Shown here: positions 16,857 to 25,798 of the stretch, in pieces
Layout of the letters: each line of letters opens with the position of its first letter
Numbering within the stretch: position 1 is the first letter of the stretch
DNA from: JALORV01 sp963712485
GTDB taxonomy: Bacteria; Pseudomonadota; Gammaproteobacteria; Burkholderiales; Burkholderiaceae_F
NCBI GenBank assembly: GCA_963712485.1
Contig: CAVQID010000019.1
Coordinates: 385,396 to 449,395, forward strand
Direction of reading: 5' to 3'
Length of the DNA stretch: 64,000 bases
Notes under the pieces: model-generated
Told to the model about the DNA's origin: nothing
The model's input: the letters and a program-made list of their open reading frames with translations, nothing else
The model's database searches: none
Translations under genes and position numbers: made by a program

Positions 16857-17789
16857 ATGACTGCACTCGTATTAGCCGAACACGACAACGCGTCGATCAA
16901 GGGTCCGACCCTCAACGCCGTGAGCGCCGCGGCCAAGGCAGGTGGGGACGTGCACGTGCTTGTCGTCGGACACAACGCCGCAGGCGCCGCGCAGGCGGCC
17001 GCCAGAATCGGCGGCGTCAGCAAGGTGCTGGTGGCCGATGGCGCGCAGTTCGCCGACGGTCTGGCGGAAGCAGTGGCCGACCAGGTGTTGCAGGCTGCTG
17101 GCAACTACTCGCATGTGCTCGCGCCGGCCACGGCCTACGGCAAGAACATCATGCCGCGTGTCGCAGCGAAGCTTGACTCGGCACAAGTATCTGAGATCAG
17201 CAGCGTCGAATCGGCCGATACGTTCACACGCCCGATTTACGCCGGCAACGCGATCGCCACCGTGCAATCGGGCGACAAAGTGAAGGTCATCACCGTGCGT
17301 CCGACAAGCTTCGATGCCGCGCCGGCGGAAGGCGGTTCGGCCAGCGTCGAAAACGTGACTGCCGTCGCGGCTACCGACGCCTCGCGTTTCGTTGGTCGCG
17401 ACATAGCCAAGTCCGATCGTCCCGAGTTGCAGGGCGCCAAGGTCGTGATCTCGGGTGGGCGCGGCATGGGCTCCGCCGAGAACTTCAAGCTGCTCGAGCC
17501 GCTGGCGGACAAGCTCAATGCCGCCATGGGAGCTTCGCGCGCCGCAGTCGATGCCGGCTATGCGCCGAACGACTGGCAGGTCGGACAGACTGGCAAGGTG
17601 GTCGCGCCGGGCTTGTACATCGCGGTCGGAATTTCGGGCGCAATCCAGCATCTGGCCGGCATGAAGGACTCCAAGGTCATCGTGGCGATCAACAAGGATC
17701 CGGAAGCGCCGATCTTCGCTGTGGCCGATTACGGGCTGGTCGGCGACCTCTTCGAGGTTCTTCCACAGCTCGTGAAGGAACTCGGCTGA
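16857..17789 (+). CDS. etfA: Electron transfer flavoprotein alpha subunit
   Basis: A 310-residue ETF large subunit that binds FAD and pairs with EtfB. The C-terminal FAD domain is clear: ISGGRGMGSAENF, VGQTGKVVAPGLYIA and VGISGAIQHLAGMKDSKVI, followed by the NKDPEAPIF segment. The N-terminal domain begins LVLAEHDNASIK. It lies 7 bases after etfB and 51 bases before the acyl-CoA dehydrogenase, so the three are likely co-transcribed. Confidence 0.95.
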   Translation: MTALVLAEHDNASIKGPTLNAVSAAAKAGGDVHVLVVGHNAAGAAQAAARIGGVSKVLVADGAQFADGLAEAVADQVLQAAGNYSHVLAPATAYGKNIMPRVAAKLDSAQVSEISSVESADTFTRPIYAGNAIATVQSGDKVKVITVRPTSFDAAPAEGGSASVENVTAVAATDASRFVGRDIAKSDRPELQGAKVVISGGRGMGSAENFKLLEPLADKLNAAMGASRAAVDAGYAPNDWQVGQTGKVVAPGLYIAVGISGAIQHLAGMKDSKVIVAINKDPEAPIFAVADYGLVGDLFEVLPQLVKELG

Positions 17790-17839
17790 TCCACGATACG
17801 GCGCTTGTGCCGAGCGCCCAGACTACGCAGGACCTCCTT

Positions 17840-19639
17840 ATGAGTTACATCGCACCGATCAAGGACATGCTGTTCGTCATGCGCGAACTGGCGGGACTGA
17901 AGCAGATTCAGCAGTTGCCGGGCTGCGACGAGGCAACGGACGAGACGGTGCAGGCGGTGCTGGAGGAGAACGCCCGCTTCATGGGCGAAGTCGTTGCGCC
18001 GCTAAATTGGAGCGGTGACACGCAGCCGGGCGGTTGGGCGGAGGGCAAGGTCACGACCAGCCCGGGCTTCCGCGCCGCTTTTCGCGCCTTCGCCGAGGCG
18101 GGGTGGCAGGGTATCCAGCATCCGGTCGAGTTCGGCGGCCAAGGTCTGCCGAAACTGGTCGGCGCGGGATGCATGGAAATGATGCAGGCGGCCAACCTGT
18201 CGTTCGCACTGTGTCCGCTGCTCACCGATGGCGCGATCGAGGCGCTGTTAGTGGCCGGGTCGGACGAGCAGAAGCAGGTGTATCTGCCGCGGTTGATGGA
18301 CGGTTCCTGGACCGGCACGATGAACCTGACCGAGCCCCAGGCCGGCTCGGACCTGGCGCAGGTGCGCACGCGCGCGGTACCGCAGGCCGATGGCACGTAC
18401 CGCATCTTCGGCCAGAAGATCTTCATCACGTATGGCGATCACGACCTTGCCGACAACATCGTCCACCTGGTGCTCGGACGTACGCCCAACTCACCTGAGG
18501 GTGTGAAGGGAATATCCCTGTTCATTGTGCCGAAGGTCATGTTCGCGGCCGATGGCAAGCTCGGCAAGCGCAATGACGTGTATTGCGCGTCGATCGAACA
18601 CAAGCTCGGCATCAAGGCGAGCCCGACCTGCGTATTGCTGTACGGCGACGACAAGGGCGAAGTGGGGCCTGGCGCGATCGGGTGGCTGATCGGCGAGGAA
18701 AACCGCGGCCTCGAGTACATGTTCATCATGATGAACGCCGCGCGCTTCCAGGTCGGAATGCAGGGCATCGCGGTTTCCGATCGGGCCTACCAGATGGCAG
18801 CGGCGTACGCGAAGGACCGCGTTCAGAGTCGCGCGGTCGAGGGCTCGAGTGGCCCGGTTGCGATCATTCAGCACCCCGACGTACGCCGCATGCTGATGTT
18901 CATGCGCTCGAATACGGAAGCCGCTCGCGCCGTCGCCTACGTCGCCGCCGGCTACTATGACGTGTCGCACCATCATCCGGACGAGAGCCAGCGCAAGGCC
19001 GCCCAGGCCGCCTACGAGTACCTGATTCCGATCGTCAAGGGCTGGTCGACCGAAATCTCGATCGACATCGCCTCGGCCGGCGTGCAGGTCCACGGCGGCA
19101 TGGGATACATCGAGGAAACCGGTGCTGCGCAGTTTTACCGTGACGCTCGCATCCTGACAATCTACGAAGGCACGACGGCCATTCAGGCCAATGATCTGGT
19201 GGGCCGGAAAACGTCACGCGATGGCGGTGCGACGGCGCGGCGCTTCATCGGCCAGATGCGTGCGACCGCAGGTGATCTGACGCAGGCAGGTGGCGAACTC
19301 GCACCTATCGGTGAGCGGCTCTTCGCCGCGGTCGATGCCTACGAATCCGTCGTCAACTTCGTGGTGGAGCAGTTCAGAAGCGACATCCGCGCGGTCTTCG
19401 CGGGTTCCGTGCCTTACCTCAAGCTCGCCGGCATTGCGCACGGCGGCTGGCAACTGGGACGTGCGGCACTCGCGGCGCAGCGCCTGATCGCGGAAGGAAC
19501 CGAGGTTAACTTCGCGCGATCCAAGATCGCCACTGCACGGTTTTTCGCCGATCACATGCTGGTGATGGTCCCTGGGCTGGCGGCCAGTGCCATCAGTGGT
19601 AGCGCCGGGACGCTCGCGCTGGCCGTCGAAGCGTTCTAG
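17840..19639 (+). CDS. Acyl-CoA dehydrogenase, long (DmdC-like) type
   Basis: A 599-residue FAD enzyme that oxidises an acyl-CoA at the alpha-beta bond and passes electrons to ETF. It has the N-terminal helix domain, the FAD-binding MNLTEPQAGSDL segment, and the catalytic glutamate region ILTIYEGTTAIQ near residue 445. An extra C-terminal domain makes it longer than ordinary ACADs, as in DmdC (methylmercaptopropionyl-CoA dehydrogenase) and relatives, which also begin MSYxAPxKDMLF. The ATG at 17840 fits that opening. It follows etfBA. The substrate may be a sulphur-containing, branched or medium-chain acyl-CoA; the sequence does not decide. Confidence 0.9.
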   Translation: MSYIAPIKDMLFVMRELAGLKQIQQLPGCDEATDETVQAVLEENARFMGEVVAPLNWSGDTQPGGWAEGKVTTSPGFRAAFRAFAEAGWQGIQHPVEFGGQGLPKLVGAGCMEMMQAANLSFALCPLLTDGAIEALLVAGSDEQKQVYLPRLMDGSWTGTMNLTEPQAGSDLAQVRTRAVPQADGTYRIFGQKIFITYGDHDLADNIVHLVLGRTPNSPEGVKGISLFIVPKVMFAADGKLGKRNDVYCASIEHKLGIKASPTCVLLYGDDKGEVGPGAIGWLIGEENRGLEYMFIMMNAARFQVGMQGIAVSDRAYQMAAAYAKDRVQSRAVEGSSGPVAIIQHPDVRRMLMFMRSNTEAARAVAYVAAGYYDVSHHHPDESQRKAAQAAYEYLIPIVKGWSTEISIDIASAGVQVHGGMGYIEETGAAQFYRDARILTIYEGTTAIQANDLVGRKTSRDGGATARRFIGQMRATAGDLTQAGGELAPIGERLFAAVDAYESVVNFVVEQFRSDIRAVFAGSVPYLKLAGIAHGGWQLGRAALAAQRLIAEGTEVNFARSKIATARFFADHMLVMVPGLAASAISGSAGTLALAVEAF

Positions 19640-19693
19640 TTTCGGCGGTAGCCCTTGCGCAGGCGCATAGGGCATTACTATTGACGCGATTGT

Positions 19694-19708
19694 GACAATT
19701 AATTTGTC
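19694..19708. promoter_or_regulatory. Candidate operator upstream of rubrerythrin
   Basis: GACAA and TTGTC form a perfect inverted repeat around TTAAT, about 94 bases before the rubrerythrin ATG. TTGACG at 19681-19686 nearby could be a -35 element. The AT-rich dyad stands out in a GC-rich genome, but I cannot assign a regulator. Confidence 0.4.
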
Positions 19709-19801
19709 CTACTGATAGACGGAGCGTAGGCTTAATTCAGCCGTGTGACCACAGGTGGGGGTCGTACGACCTGTTTCCGTTGATCTCAGCGAGGAGATGT
19801 C

Positions 19802-20221
19802 ATGCAACTGAAGGGCTCGAAAACCGAAAAGAATCTGAAGGACGCGTTCGCCGGTGAATCCCAGGCGAACCGCCGCTACCTGTATTTCGCAGCCAAGGCC
19901 GACGTCGAGGGTTACAACGATGTGGCCGCCGTGTTCCGCTCGACCGCCGAGGGAGAAACCGGGCATGCGCACGGGCACCTCGAGTATCTCGAAGCCGTTG
20001 GCGATCCGGCGACCGGCCTGCCGATCGGCCCCACGAAGGCCAATCTGAAAGCGTCGATCGCCGGCGAGACGCACGAATACACCGACATGTATCCGGGCAT
20101 GGCCAAGGCGGCGCGCGATGAAGGATTCGACGAGATCGCCGACTGGTTCGAGACGCTGGCCAAGGCCGAGCGCTCGCACGCCAACAAGTTCCAGCGCACG
20201 CTGGACGCGATCGTCGACTGA
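19802..20221 (+). CDS. Rubrerythrin, short form without rubredoxin domain
   Basis: A 139-residue di-iron peroxidase-type protein. The ligands lie in the usual motifs: AFAGESQANRRYLYFA, EGETGHAHGHLEYL, AGETHEYTDMYPGMA and KAERSHANKF. The C-terminal rubredoxin domain of classical rubrerythrins is absent, so an external electron donor is needed; the adjacent two-cluster Fe-S protein is a candidate. An AGGAG site sits 7 bases before the ATG. Two GC-rich hairpins lie between its stop and the next gene. The set rubrerythrin, Fe-S oxidoreductase and DUF3501 recurs in proteobacteria and is probably a peroxide defence module. Confidence 0.92.
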   Translation: MQLKGSKTEKNLKDAFAGESQANRRYLYFAAKADVEGYNDVAAVFRSTAEGETGHAHGHLEYLEAVGDPATGLPIGPTKANLKASIAGETHEYTDMYPGMAKAARDEGFDEIADWFETLAKAERSHANKFQRTLDAIVD

Positions 20222-20226
20222 TGCCG

Positions 20227-20278
20227 CGGCGCCGTTCCGGCGCCGTGCTCGAGGCGGCCGGCTGTCCCAGCCGGCCGC
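20227..20278 (+). other. Tandem GC-rich hairpins after rubrerythrin gene
   Basis: First hairpin: CGGCGCCG, TTC loop, CGGCGCCG (20227-20245). Second hairpin: GCGGCCGGCT, GTCCC loop, AGCCGGCCGC (20254-20278), a perfect 10-bp stem. No U-run follows either. They may protect a shorter rubrerythrin transcript or attenuate reading into the Fe-S gene. Confidence 0.5.
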
Positions 20279-20342
20279 AACCACCTTCTGCATTCCCGCG
20301 CCAGCTCGCGCGCCATCGCTTTCACTCTCCGGGAAGACAACA

Positions 20343-21695
20343 ATGACCGTGCGCGAGGGCAGCCTCGAGGCGCCGACCCGCCACCCCTTGGCATGGAAGT
20401 CGCAAGACTTCTGGGACGAAGCCAAACTCCACAAGGAACTCGAGCGGGTTTTCGACATCTGTCACGGGTGTCGTCGCTGCGTGAGTCTGTGCGGCTCGTT
20501 TCCGACACTCTTCGACCTGGTCGACAACGGTCCCACTGGAGAGGTCGACGGCGTGCCGAAGGAAAAGTACAAGGCGGTCGTCGACCAGTGCTACCTGTGC
20601 GACATGTGCTACATGACGAAGTGTCCGTACGTGCCGCCGCATCCGTGGAACCTCGACTTTCCGCACCTCATGCTGCGCGCGAAGGCCGTTCACTTCCGCA
20701 GACACGGGGCCAGTGTCGCCGACAAGTTCCTGACCTCGACCGACAAGGTGGGGATGTTCGCCGGTATCCCGGTCGTCACGCAGATCGTGAATTCGGTGAA
20801 CCGGAGCTCCGCCGGGCGCGGTGCGATGGAGTCGCTGGCCGGAATCGACCGCAACGCCTGGTTGCCCGACTTTGCGAGCACGAAGTTCCGTTCGGCCGCG
20901 CGCTCCGACACGGCTGCGCCCGTCATCGACGGTGCAAAGACGCCAGGGAAGGTGGCGATATTCTCGACCTGTTATGTGAACTACAACGAGCCTGGCATCG
21001 GCCTCGACCTCATCAGGATCCTCGAGCACAACGCCATTCCGTTCGTGCTGGCGGAAAAGGAAGCGTGCTGCGGCATGCCGAAGCTCGAGATCGGCGACCT
21101 GGAGGCGGTGGAGCGGCTCAAGAACATCAACATTCCGCAGCTCGCGCGCCTCGCGCGCGAGGGCTATGCGATCGTCACCGCGATTCCATCGTGCACGCTG
21201 ATGTACAAGCAGGAGCTGCCGCTGATGTTTCCGGACGACGAGGATGTGCAGATCGTGAAGGAAGCGATGTGGGATCCGTTCGAGTATCTGGTGGCACGCA
21301 ACAAGGACGGCCTGCTCAGGAACGACTTCAAGCGCTCGCTGGGTACGGTGTCTTACCACGTGCCCTGTCACGGGCGCGTGCAGAACATGGGCCGCAAGAC
21401 GGAAGAACTGCTGAAACTGCTGCCGGAGACCAAGGTCCATACCGTGGAGCGCTGCTCCGGACACTCGGGGATCTGGGGCACACGCAAGGAATTCCATGCG
21501 ATGGCGATGAAGATCGGCAAGCCGGTCTTCAAGAACATGGCGAGCGTGCAGCCGGATTACGTGAGTTCGGACTGCCAGCTGGCAGGCCACCACATCGAGC
21601 AGGGAATCAGGGAGTTCGCCAACGAGGCGATGGGCGGCAAGTCGCCGCAGGTCGCACATCCGATAACGCTGGTTCGGATCGCTTACGGCTTGTAG
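20343..21695 (+). CDS. Fe-S oxidoreductase, heterodisulfide reductase/GlpC-like
   Basis: A 450-residue soluble protein with two [4Fe-4S] motifs near residues 41-95 (CHGCRRCVSLCG and CYLCDMCYMTKCP) and two CCG-type cysteine domains further on. The first CCG is complete (FSTCYVNYN with EKEACCGMP); in the second the pair reads VERCSGHSG, with Ser instead of the second Cys. This layout matches the electron-transfer part of HdrD/GlpC-type enzymes. It lies 121 bases after rubrerythrin and 26 bases before a DUF3501 gene. A role passing electrons to rubrerythrin is inference from this context. The ATG at 20343 follows a GGGAAG stretch. Confidence 0.87.
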   Translation: MTVREGSLEAPTRHPLAWKSQDFWDEAKLHKELERVFDICHGCRRCVSLCGSFPTLFDLVDNGPTGEVDGVPKEKYKAVVDQCYLCDMCYMTKCPYVPPHPWNLDFPHLMLRAKAVHFRRHGASVADKFLTSTDKVGMFAGIPVVTQIVNSVNRSSAGRGAMESLAGIDRNAWLPDFASTKFRSAARSDTAAPVIDGAKTPGKVAIFSTCYVNYNEPGIGLDLIRILEHNAIPFVLAEKEACCGMPKLEIGDLEAVERLKNINIPQLARLAREGYAIVTAIPSCTLMYKQELPLMFPDDEDVQIVKEAMWDPFEYLVARNKDGLLRNDFKRSLGTVSYHVPCHGRVQNMGRKTEELLKLLPETKVHTVERCSGHSGIWGTRKEFHAMAMKIGKPVFKNMASVQPDYVSSDCQLAGHHIEQGIREFANEAMGGKSPQVAHPITLVRIAYGL

Positions 21696-21721
21696 CCGGA
21701 AAAGGAATCTGGAGAATGACA

Positions 21722-22306
21722 ATGGCACAGATCTCGCGTGACAGTCTGCTGACGCTCGAGGCGTATGCAAAGCAGCGCAGCGAGTTTCGCGCGCTTGTCC
21801 TTGCGCACAAGAAGAACCGTACGGTTCGCCTCGGCGAGCACGTGACGCTGATCTTCGAGGATGAGCTGACGATTCGCTACCAGATCCAGGAAATGCTTCG
21901 GATCGAGAAGACCTTCGAAGAGGCCGGTATCCAGGACGAGCTCGACGCCTATACACCGCTGATCCCCGACGGGACCAACCTGAAGGCGACGATGATGATC
22001 GAGTACGAGGATGCGCTGGTCCGCAAAACCGAGCTCGGCAAGCTCAAGGGCGTCGAGGGTCGTGTCTACGTACAGGTCGACGGCCAGCCTCGGGTCTACG
22101 CGATCGCCGACGAGGATCTCGAGCGCGAGAACGAGGAGAAGACCTCGTCAGTGCACTTCCTCCGGTTCGAGTTCGAACCGGCTGCCATTTCGGCCTGGAA
22201 GACGGGCGCGGCGATTGCGATGGGAATCGACCATCCGAACTACGCGGTGCGGCTCGAAGAGGTCGCGCCGCAGGTGCAGAGTGCGCTCGCACAGGACTTC
22301 CACTGA
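21722..22306 (+). CDS. DUF3501 family protein
   Basis: A 194-residue cytoplasmic protein of unknown function. The family features are RSEFRALVLAHKKNRTV, the segment ELTIRYQIQEMLRIEKTFEE and IAMGIDHPNY near the end. The ATG at 21722 has GGAG seven bases upstream; the ATG at 21716 overlaps that site and is less likely. DUF3501 genes are commonly found next to rubrerythrin and this Fe-S protein, as here, so a function in the same redox module is likely but unproven. The radical SAM gene follows directly. Confidence 0.86.
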   Translation: MAQISRDSLLTLEAYAKQRSEFRALVLAHKKNRTVRLGEHVTLIFEDELTIRYQIQEMLRIEKTFEEAGIQDELDAYTPLIPDGTNLKATMMIEYEDALVRKTELGKLKGVEGRVYVQVDGQPRVYAIADEDLERENEEKTSSVHFLRFEFEPAAISAWKTGAAIAMGIDHPNYAVRLEEVAPQVQSALAQDFH

Positions 22307-22349
22307 CGCTCCGATAGAGCGGATTCCGAGCGACGATGTCGTCGTCTCG

Positions 22350-23423
22350 GTGCCGGTTCCTGCGGCATCCGCCCGCAAGGGGCGAGGCGCAGTTTCCAAT
22401 CTCGCGCATCGATTCGAGTCGGTACGGCGTTCGACTGACGCCGACGCGATTACCGAGGACGAGGAGCTTCCGCCGCTCGCCACGACCGTGACGCTGGAGA
22501 CGGCGCGCTCGGTCATCACCCGCAACGATTCGCCGGACATCGGCTTCGATCGTTCGATCAACCCGTATCGCGGCTGCGAGCACGGCTGCATCTACTGCTA
22601 TGCACGTCCGACCCACAGTTACCTGAATCTGTCGCCGGGGCTCGATTTCGAGACCCGGCTGGTCGCAAAGAGCAATGCCGTGGAGCTGTTGACAAAGGAG
22701 CTCGCGGCGCCGTCGTACCGGCCGGACCTCGTGATGGTCGGCGTGAACACCGATGCCTACCAGCCGATTGAGCGCGAGCTGAAGATCACGCGCGGCATTC
22801 TGGAGGTACTGACTGCCGCACGCCATCCGTTCGGTCTCGTCACCAAGTCATCGCTCGTGGAACGCGACCTCGATCTGATCGGCGAGATGGCGGCACTGAA
22901 ACTCGCTTCGGTCAGCATCAGCATCACGACGCTCGACGCGAGGCTGTCGCGCATTCTTGAACCGCGTGCCGCCAGTCCGCAGCGCCGGTTGCGAACGGTA
23001 CGCGCGCTGGCCGCGGCAGGCGTAGCCGTGCGGGTGAACCTGGCGCCGGTGATTCCGTTCATCAACGAGCCGGAGATCGAGGCCATCATCGACGCCGCGG
23101 CCGAGGCCGGCGCGAAGAACGCGCATTACACGGTCGTGCGCCTGCCCTGGGAAGTGAGCCCGTTGTTTGAGGAGTGGCTCCAAGCGCACTTTCCCGAGCG
23201 GGCGCAGCGCGTGATGAACAGGATCCGCGACATGCGCGGCGGCAAGAACTACGACGCCGGGTTCGGCAGCCGCATGACCGGCGAGGGCACATGGGCGCAA
23301 CTGATCGCGCAACGATTCCGCCGCGCCAGCGCGCGTCATGGCTTCAGTGATTCCTGGCCATCGGCCAGGACTGATCTCTTCGAGGCGCCGCGGCCGGCCA
23401 AGCGGCAGCTCGACCTGTTCTAG
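22350..23423 (+). CDS. Radical SAM protein, PA0069 family
   Basis: A protein of about 357 residues with the radical SAM cluster motif in CEHGCIYCYARPTH, three cysteines spaced CxxxCxxC. The family features RGRGAVSN-like text, the ITRNDSPDIGFDRSINPYRG segment and NLAPVIPFINEP are visible. PA0069-type proteins often carry a DNA photolyase-like (SplB-related) name but have no confirmed reaction. No ATG lies near the expected N-terminus; GTG at 22350 is the best in-frame choice, with no good ribosome site, so the start is uncertain. It lies 44 bases after the DUF3501 gene and may be translated from the same transcript. Confidence 0.8.
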   Translation: MPVPAASARKGRGAVSNLAHRFESVRRSTDADAITEDEELPPLATTVTLETARSVITRNDSPDIGFDRSINPYRGCEHGCIYCYARPTHSYLNLSPGLDFETRLVAKSNAVELLTKELAAPSYRPDLVMVGVNTDAYQPIERELKITRGILEVLTAARHPFGLVTKSSLVERDLDLIGEMAALKLASVSISITTLDARLSRILEPRAASPQRRLRTVRALAAAGVAVRVNLAPVIPFINEPEIEAIIDAAAEAGAKNAHYTVVRLPWEVSPLFEEWLQAHFPERAQRVMNRIRDMRGGKNYDAGFGSRMTGEGTWAQLIAQRFRRASARHGFSDSWPSARTDLFEAPRPAKRQLDLF

Positions 23424-23429
23424 CGATTC

Positions 23430-23840
23430 TCAGCCGCCGGACTTCAGTACGCTCTCGTAATAGGTCTGAAACAGCAGCGCGATGGTTGCCATCAGTGCAA
23501 TCGCGCCGCCCGCGAGTGTGGCAATCGCGACCAGCACCGCGTCCCAGCCACTGTGGTTACGCCGGGTGTTCTGAGCGTTGTAGCGGGCGTCGAATCGTTC
23601 GTCCGGCATCAAGGCAATGAAAAGCGCCTGGATAAACCCTCCGGTAACCGGAATCATCAGCACGAAGAAGGCTGGCGACTGGTACCAGTTGCGTACGCCC
23701 AGGATCAGCGGCACGGTCGCTGCGGTGATCGCGAGCGGCAGCCACCAGCCCTTCTGCCCGAGATAGAGCCGGTTTAGGCCGAACGCGCCTGCGAGCGAGG
23801 CCAAAAGGGCTGCCAGTGCCTTGTGACGAAATTTCGCCAT
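23430..23840 (-). CDS. TM2 domain membrane protein
   Basis: A 136-residue protein with a TM2 domain at the N-terminus (FGLNRLYLGQKGWWLPLA), a pair of membrane segments, then a third hydrophobic segment near residues 107-128. The ATG at 23840 gives MAKFRHKALAALLASLAG, as in homologues. Function is unknown; TM2 proteins are found in many bacteria. It converges with the radical SAM gene (6-base gap) and diverges from rpsP. Confidence 0.8.
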   Translation of the reverse strand: MAKFRHKALAALLASLAGAFGLNRLYLGQKGWWLPLAITAATVPLILGVRNWYQSPAFFVLMIPVTGGFIQALFIALMPDERFDARYNAQNTRRNHSGWDAVLVAIATLAGGAIALMATIALLFQTYYESVLKSGG

Positions 23841-24158
23841 GTGGGAATGCGTGCGCCGACTTGAGGGCGGCTCATCATACGGAGCGCGGCTTATGACTCG
23901 TCGGGCTTGCCCTGCTCCGAGCGGGCGCGCTGGATTCGAATCCCGGCTGCGCTTGCCTGCCGTTCCGCAGGACGGATACAATCGCGGGTTTTCCGCGGCG
24001 CCGCACCACGGACGGTGGCGTACGACTTCGGACGGGTCAAACCAGCCGGCGGCGTGGCGGAGCGTCGAACGATTTCGGCGCTGATCCAGCGAATCAGCGC
24101 AGTTGCGGGCCGGGCGCCCTCGGCGTTTGTGTCTGCAGGAATTTGATAAGGAAAAGCC
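23841..24158. other. Intergenic region before rpsP
   Basis: 318 bases without a supported gene. It holds the divergent 5' regions of the TM2 gene and rpsP and one clear hairpin (24078-24100). A T-arm-like GGATTCGAATCCC at about 23934-23947 is not part of a tRNA that I can fold. Confidence 0.5.
24078..24100 (+). other. Hairpin in rpsP leader
   Basis: GCGCTGAT and ATCAGCGC pair perfectly over 8 bp around CCAGCGA, 58 bases before the rpsP ATG. It may lie in the 5' untranslated region. No known ribosomal-protein leader motif is recognised. Confidence 0.4.
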
Positions 24159-24410
24159 ATGGTCGTGATTCGACTTGCCCGCGGCGGCGCAAAGAAGCGG
24201 CCGTTCTTCAACATTGTTGCGACGGATTCACGCAATCCACGCGACGGTCGCTTCATTGAGCGCGTCGGGTTTTACAACCCGGTCGCGGCCGAGAACGAAC
24301 CGAAACTGCGTATCGCTGCTGATCGCCTCAGCTACTGGACCGGGGTCGGCGCACGTATGTCGCCCACGGTTGCGCGCCTCGTCAAGGAACACGCACCCGC
24401 CTCGGCGTAA
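24159..24410 (+). CDS. rpsP: 30S ribosomal protein S16
   Basis: An 83-residue component of the small ribosomal subunit, placed early in 30S assembly. It opens MVVIRLARGGAKKRPFFNIV, contains DSRNPRDGRFIERVGFYNP and closes with the standard DRLSYWTGVGARMSPTVARL. The length is normal. It begins the conserved rpsP-rimM-trmD-rplS operon; rimM follows after 5 bases. A GATAAGGAAAAG ribosome site precedes the ATG. Confidence 0.97.
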   Translation: MVVIRLARGGAKKRPFFNIVATDSRNPRDGRFIERVGFYNPVAAENEPKLRIAADRLSYWTGVGARMSPTVARLVKEHAPASA

Positions 24411-24415
24411 GGCCG

Positions 24416-24964
24416 GTGGCCGGCGCGACCATGCCGGCCGCTGCGGCGGCTGAGCTGCCGCCGGATCTGGTGGAACTGGGTGCCGTGCGTGGCGCCTACG
24501 GAGTAAAGGGCTGGGTTCGTGTGGCGTTGCTCGGCTCCGACGGAACCGTACTGCTGACTGTGGCGGACTGGTGGGTACTCAAAGCCGGACGTGCGTGGCA
24601 GGTGGAGCCGCAGCAGCGCCGGCGACACGCGGGCGTGCTGCTCGCGAAGTGGTCGGGGTGCGAGTCGAAGGAAGATGCTGAGGCGCTAAAAGGCGCTGTT
24701 GTTGCAGTCCCGCGCAGCGCTTTTCCGGAAGCGGTCCCCGGCGAGTATTACTGGGTCGACCTGCTCGGTTGTCATGTCGTCAATCGAAGCGGTGACGCAC
24801 TGGGTACGGTGTCGGGACTGCGCGAAAACGCCGGTGGCCAGTGGCTGGAAGTCAGCAACGGTCCGGCAGGCGAAGTCCTGCTGATACCACTGGTCGAGCA
24901 GTACGTTGAAGCGGTTGATCCGTCTGCGCGGTCCGTGCGGGTCGACTGGCAAAGGGATTGGTGA
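24416..24964 (+). CDS. rimM: Ribosome maturation factor RimM
   Basis: A 182-residue factor that binds S19 and assists late maturation of the 30S head. The N-terminal RimM domain is clear (VELGAVRGAYGVKGWVRV), followed by the PRC-barrel domain containing EYYWVDLLGCHVVN and VLLIPLVEQYVEAVD. The start may be GTG 24416 or ATG 24431; the latter loses five residues and neither has a strong ribosome site. It lies 5 bases after rpsP, and its stop overlaps the trmD start (ATGA). Confidence 0.94.
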   Translation: MAGATMPAAAAAELPPDLVELGAVRGAYGVKGWVRVALLGSDGTVLLTVADWWVLKAGRAWQVEPQQRRRHAGVLLAKWSGCESKEDAEALKGAVVAVPRSAFPEAVPGEYYWVDLLGCHVVNRSGDALGTVSGLRENAGGQWLEVSNGPAGEVLLIPLVEQYVEAVDPSARSVRVDWQRDW

Positions 24965-25731
24965 TGCGTTTCGACGTGGTGACGCTTTTTCCCGCAATGT
25001 TCGCGGCGATCAGTGAGCACGGCATCACGCGTCGCGCCTACGAGCTGGGCTTGTGGTCGCTGACGACCTGGAGCCCGCGCGATTTCACGACGGATGCGCA
25101 TCGGACCGTCGATGACCGGCCCTATGGGGGCGGTCCGGGAATGGTGATGATGGCCGAGCCGCTGGCACTCGCGATCGAGGCCGTGCGGAGCGATGGCGGC
25201 GGTGCGCGGGTGCTGGCGCTGGCGCCGGGCGGACACCCGCTGACGGACGCGCGGGTCCGAGCCCTGGCGAGCGCGGGTGGGTCGGTAGCGATCGTGTGCG
25301 GAAGATATGAGGGTACCGACCAGCGCTTCCTCGATGTGTGTGTCGACGAGGTGCTGTCGGTCGGCGACTTTGTAATGTCGGGCGGCGAACTCGCAGCGAT
25401 GGCGCTGATCGACGCGGTGGTGCGCCAGTTGCCGGGAGCGCTGAAGGAAGCGTCAGCCGAGGAGGAGTCTTTTGCCACCGGCCTGCTGGATGCGCCACAC
25501 TACACGCGTCCGGAACAATGGCGCGGCCTCGAAGTGCCGTCGGTCCTGATGTCGGGCCACCACAAGGACATCGAAGCCTGGCGCCGGCGCGAAGCGCTGA
25601 AGGCGACCATGCAGTTTCGCCCGGACATGATCCGGGCAGTGCGCGCGGCGGGCAGGCTCACCGCGGGCGATGAGAAGGATTTGCGCGAACTGGCGCAGAT
25701 GGGTGCAGCGGAGTCGTCATCTGCTGCGTGA
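24964..25731 (+). CDS. trmD: tRNA (guanine37-N1)-methyltransferase
   Basis: A 255-residue SPOUT methyltransferase that adds m1G37 next to the anticodon and prevents frameshifting. It opens MRFDVVTLFPAMF and contains the knot motifs DRPYGGGPGMVMMAEP, IVCGRYEGTDQRF and VGDFVMSGGELAAM. The ATG at 24964 overlaps the rimM stop by 4 bases, so translation is coupled. Upstream TTG and GTG codons in frame are less likely starts. rplS follows after 67 bases. Confidence 0.97.
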   Translation: MRFDVVTLFPAMFAAISEHGITRRAYELGLWSLTTWSPRDFTTDAHRTVDDRPYGGGPGMVMMAEPLALAIEAVRSDGGGARVLALAPGGHPLTDARVRALASAGGSVAIVCGRYEGTDQRFLDVCVDEVLSVGDFVMSGGELAAMALIDAVVRQLPGALKEASAEEESFATGLLDAPHYTRPEQWRGLEVPSVLMSGHHKDIEAWRRREALKATMQFRPDMIRAVRAAGRLTAGDEKDLRELAQMGAAESSSAA

Positions 25732-25798
25732 TTAGGAACCATCCTCTCGGACGGCATACAACGATGACAGCCGTGCGACGATGGGTTAGGAGCTGAAA

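Noticed and set aside
23934..23947. GGATTCGAATCCC, a T-arm-like sequence that could mark a tRNA
   Set aside because: The flanks do not pair into an acceptor, D or anticodon arm on either strand.
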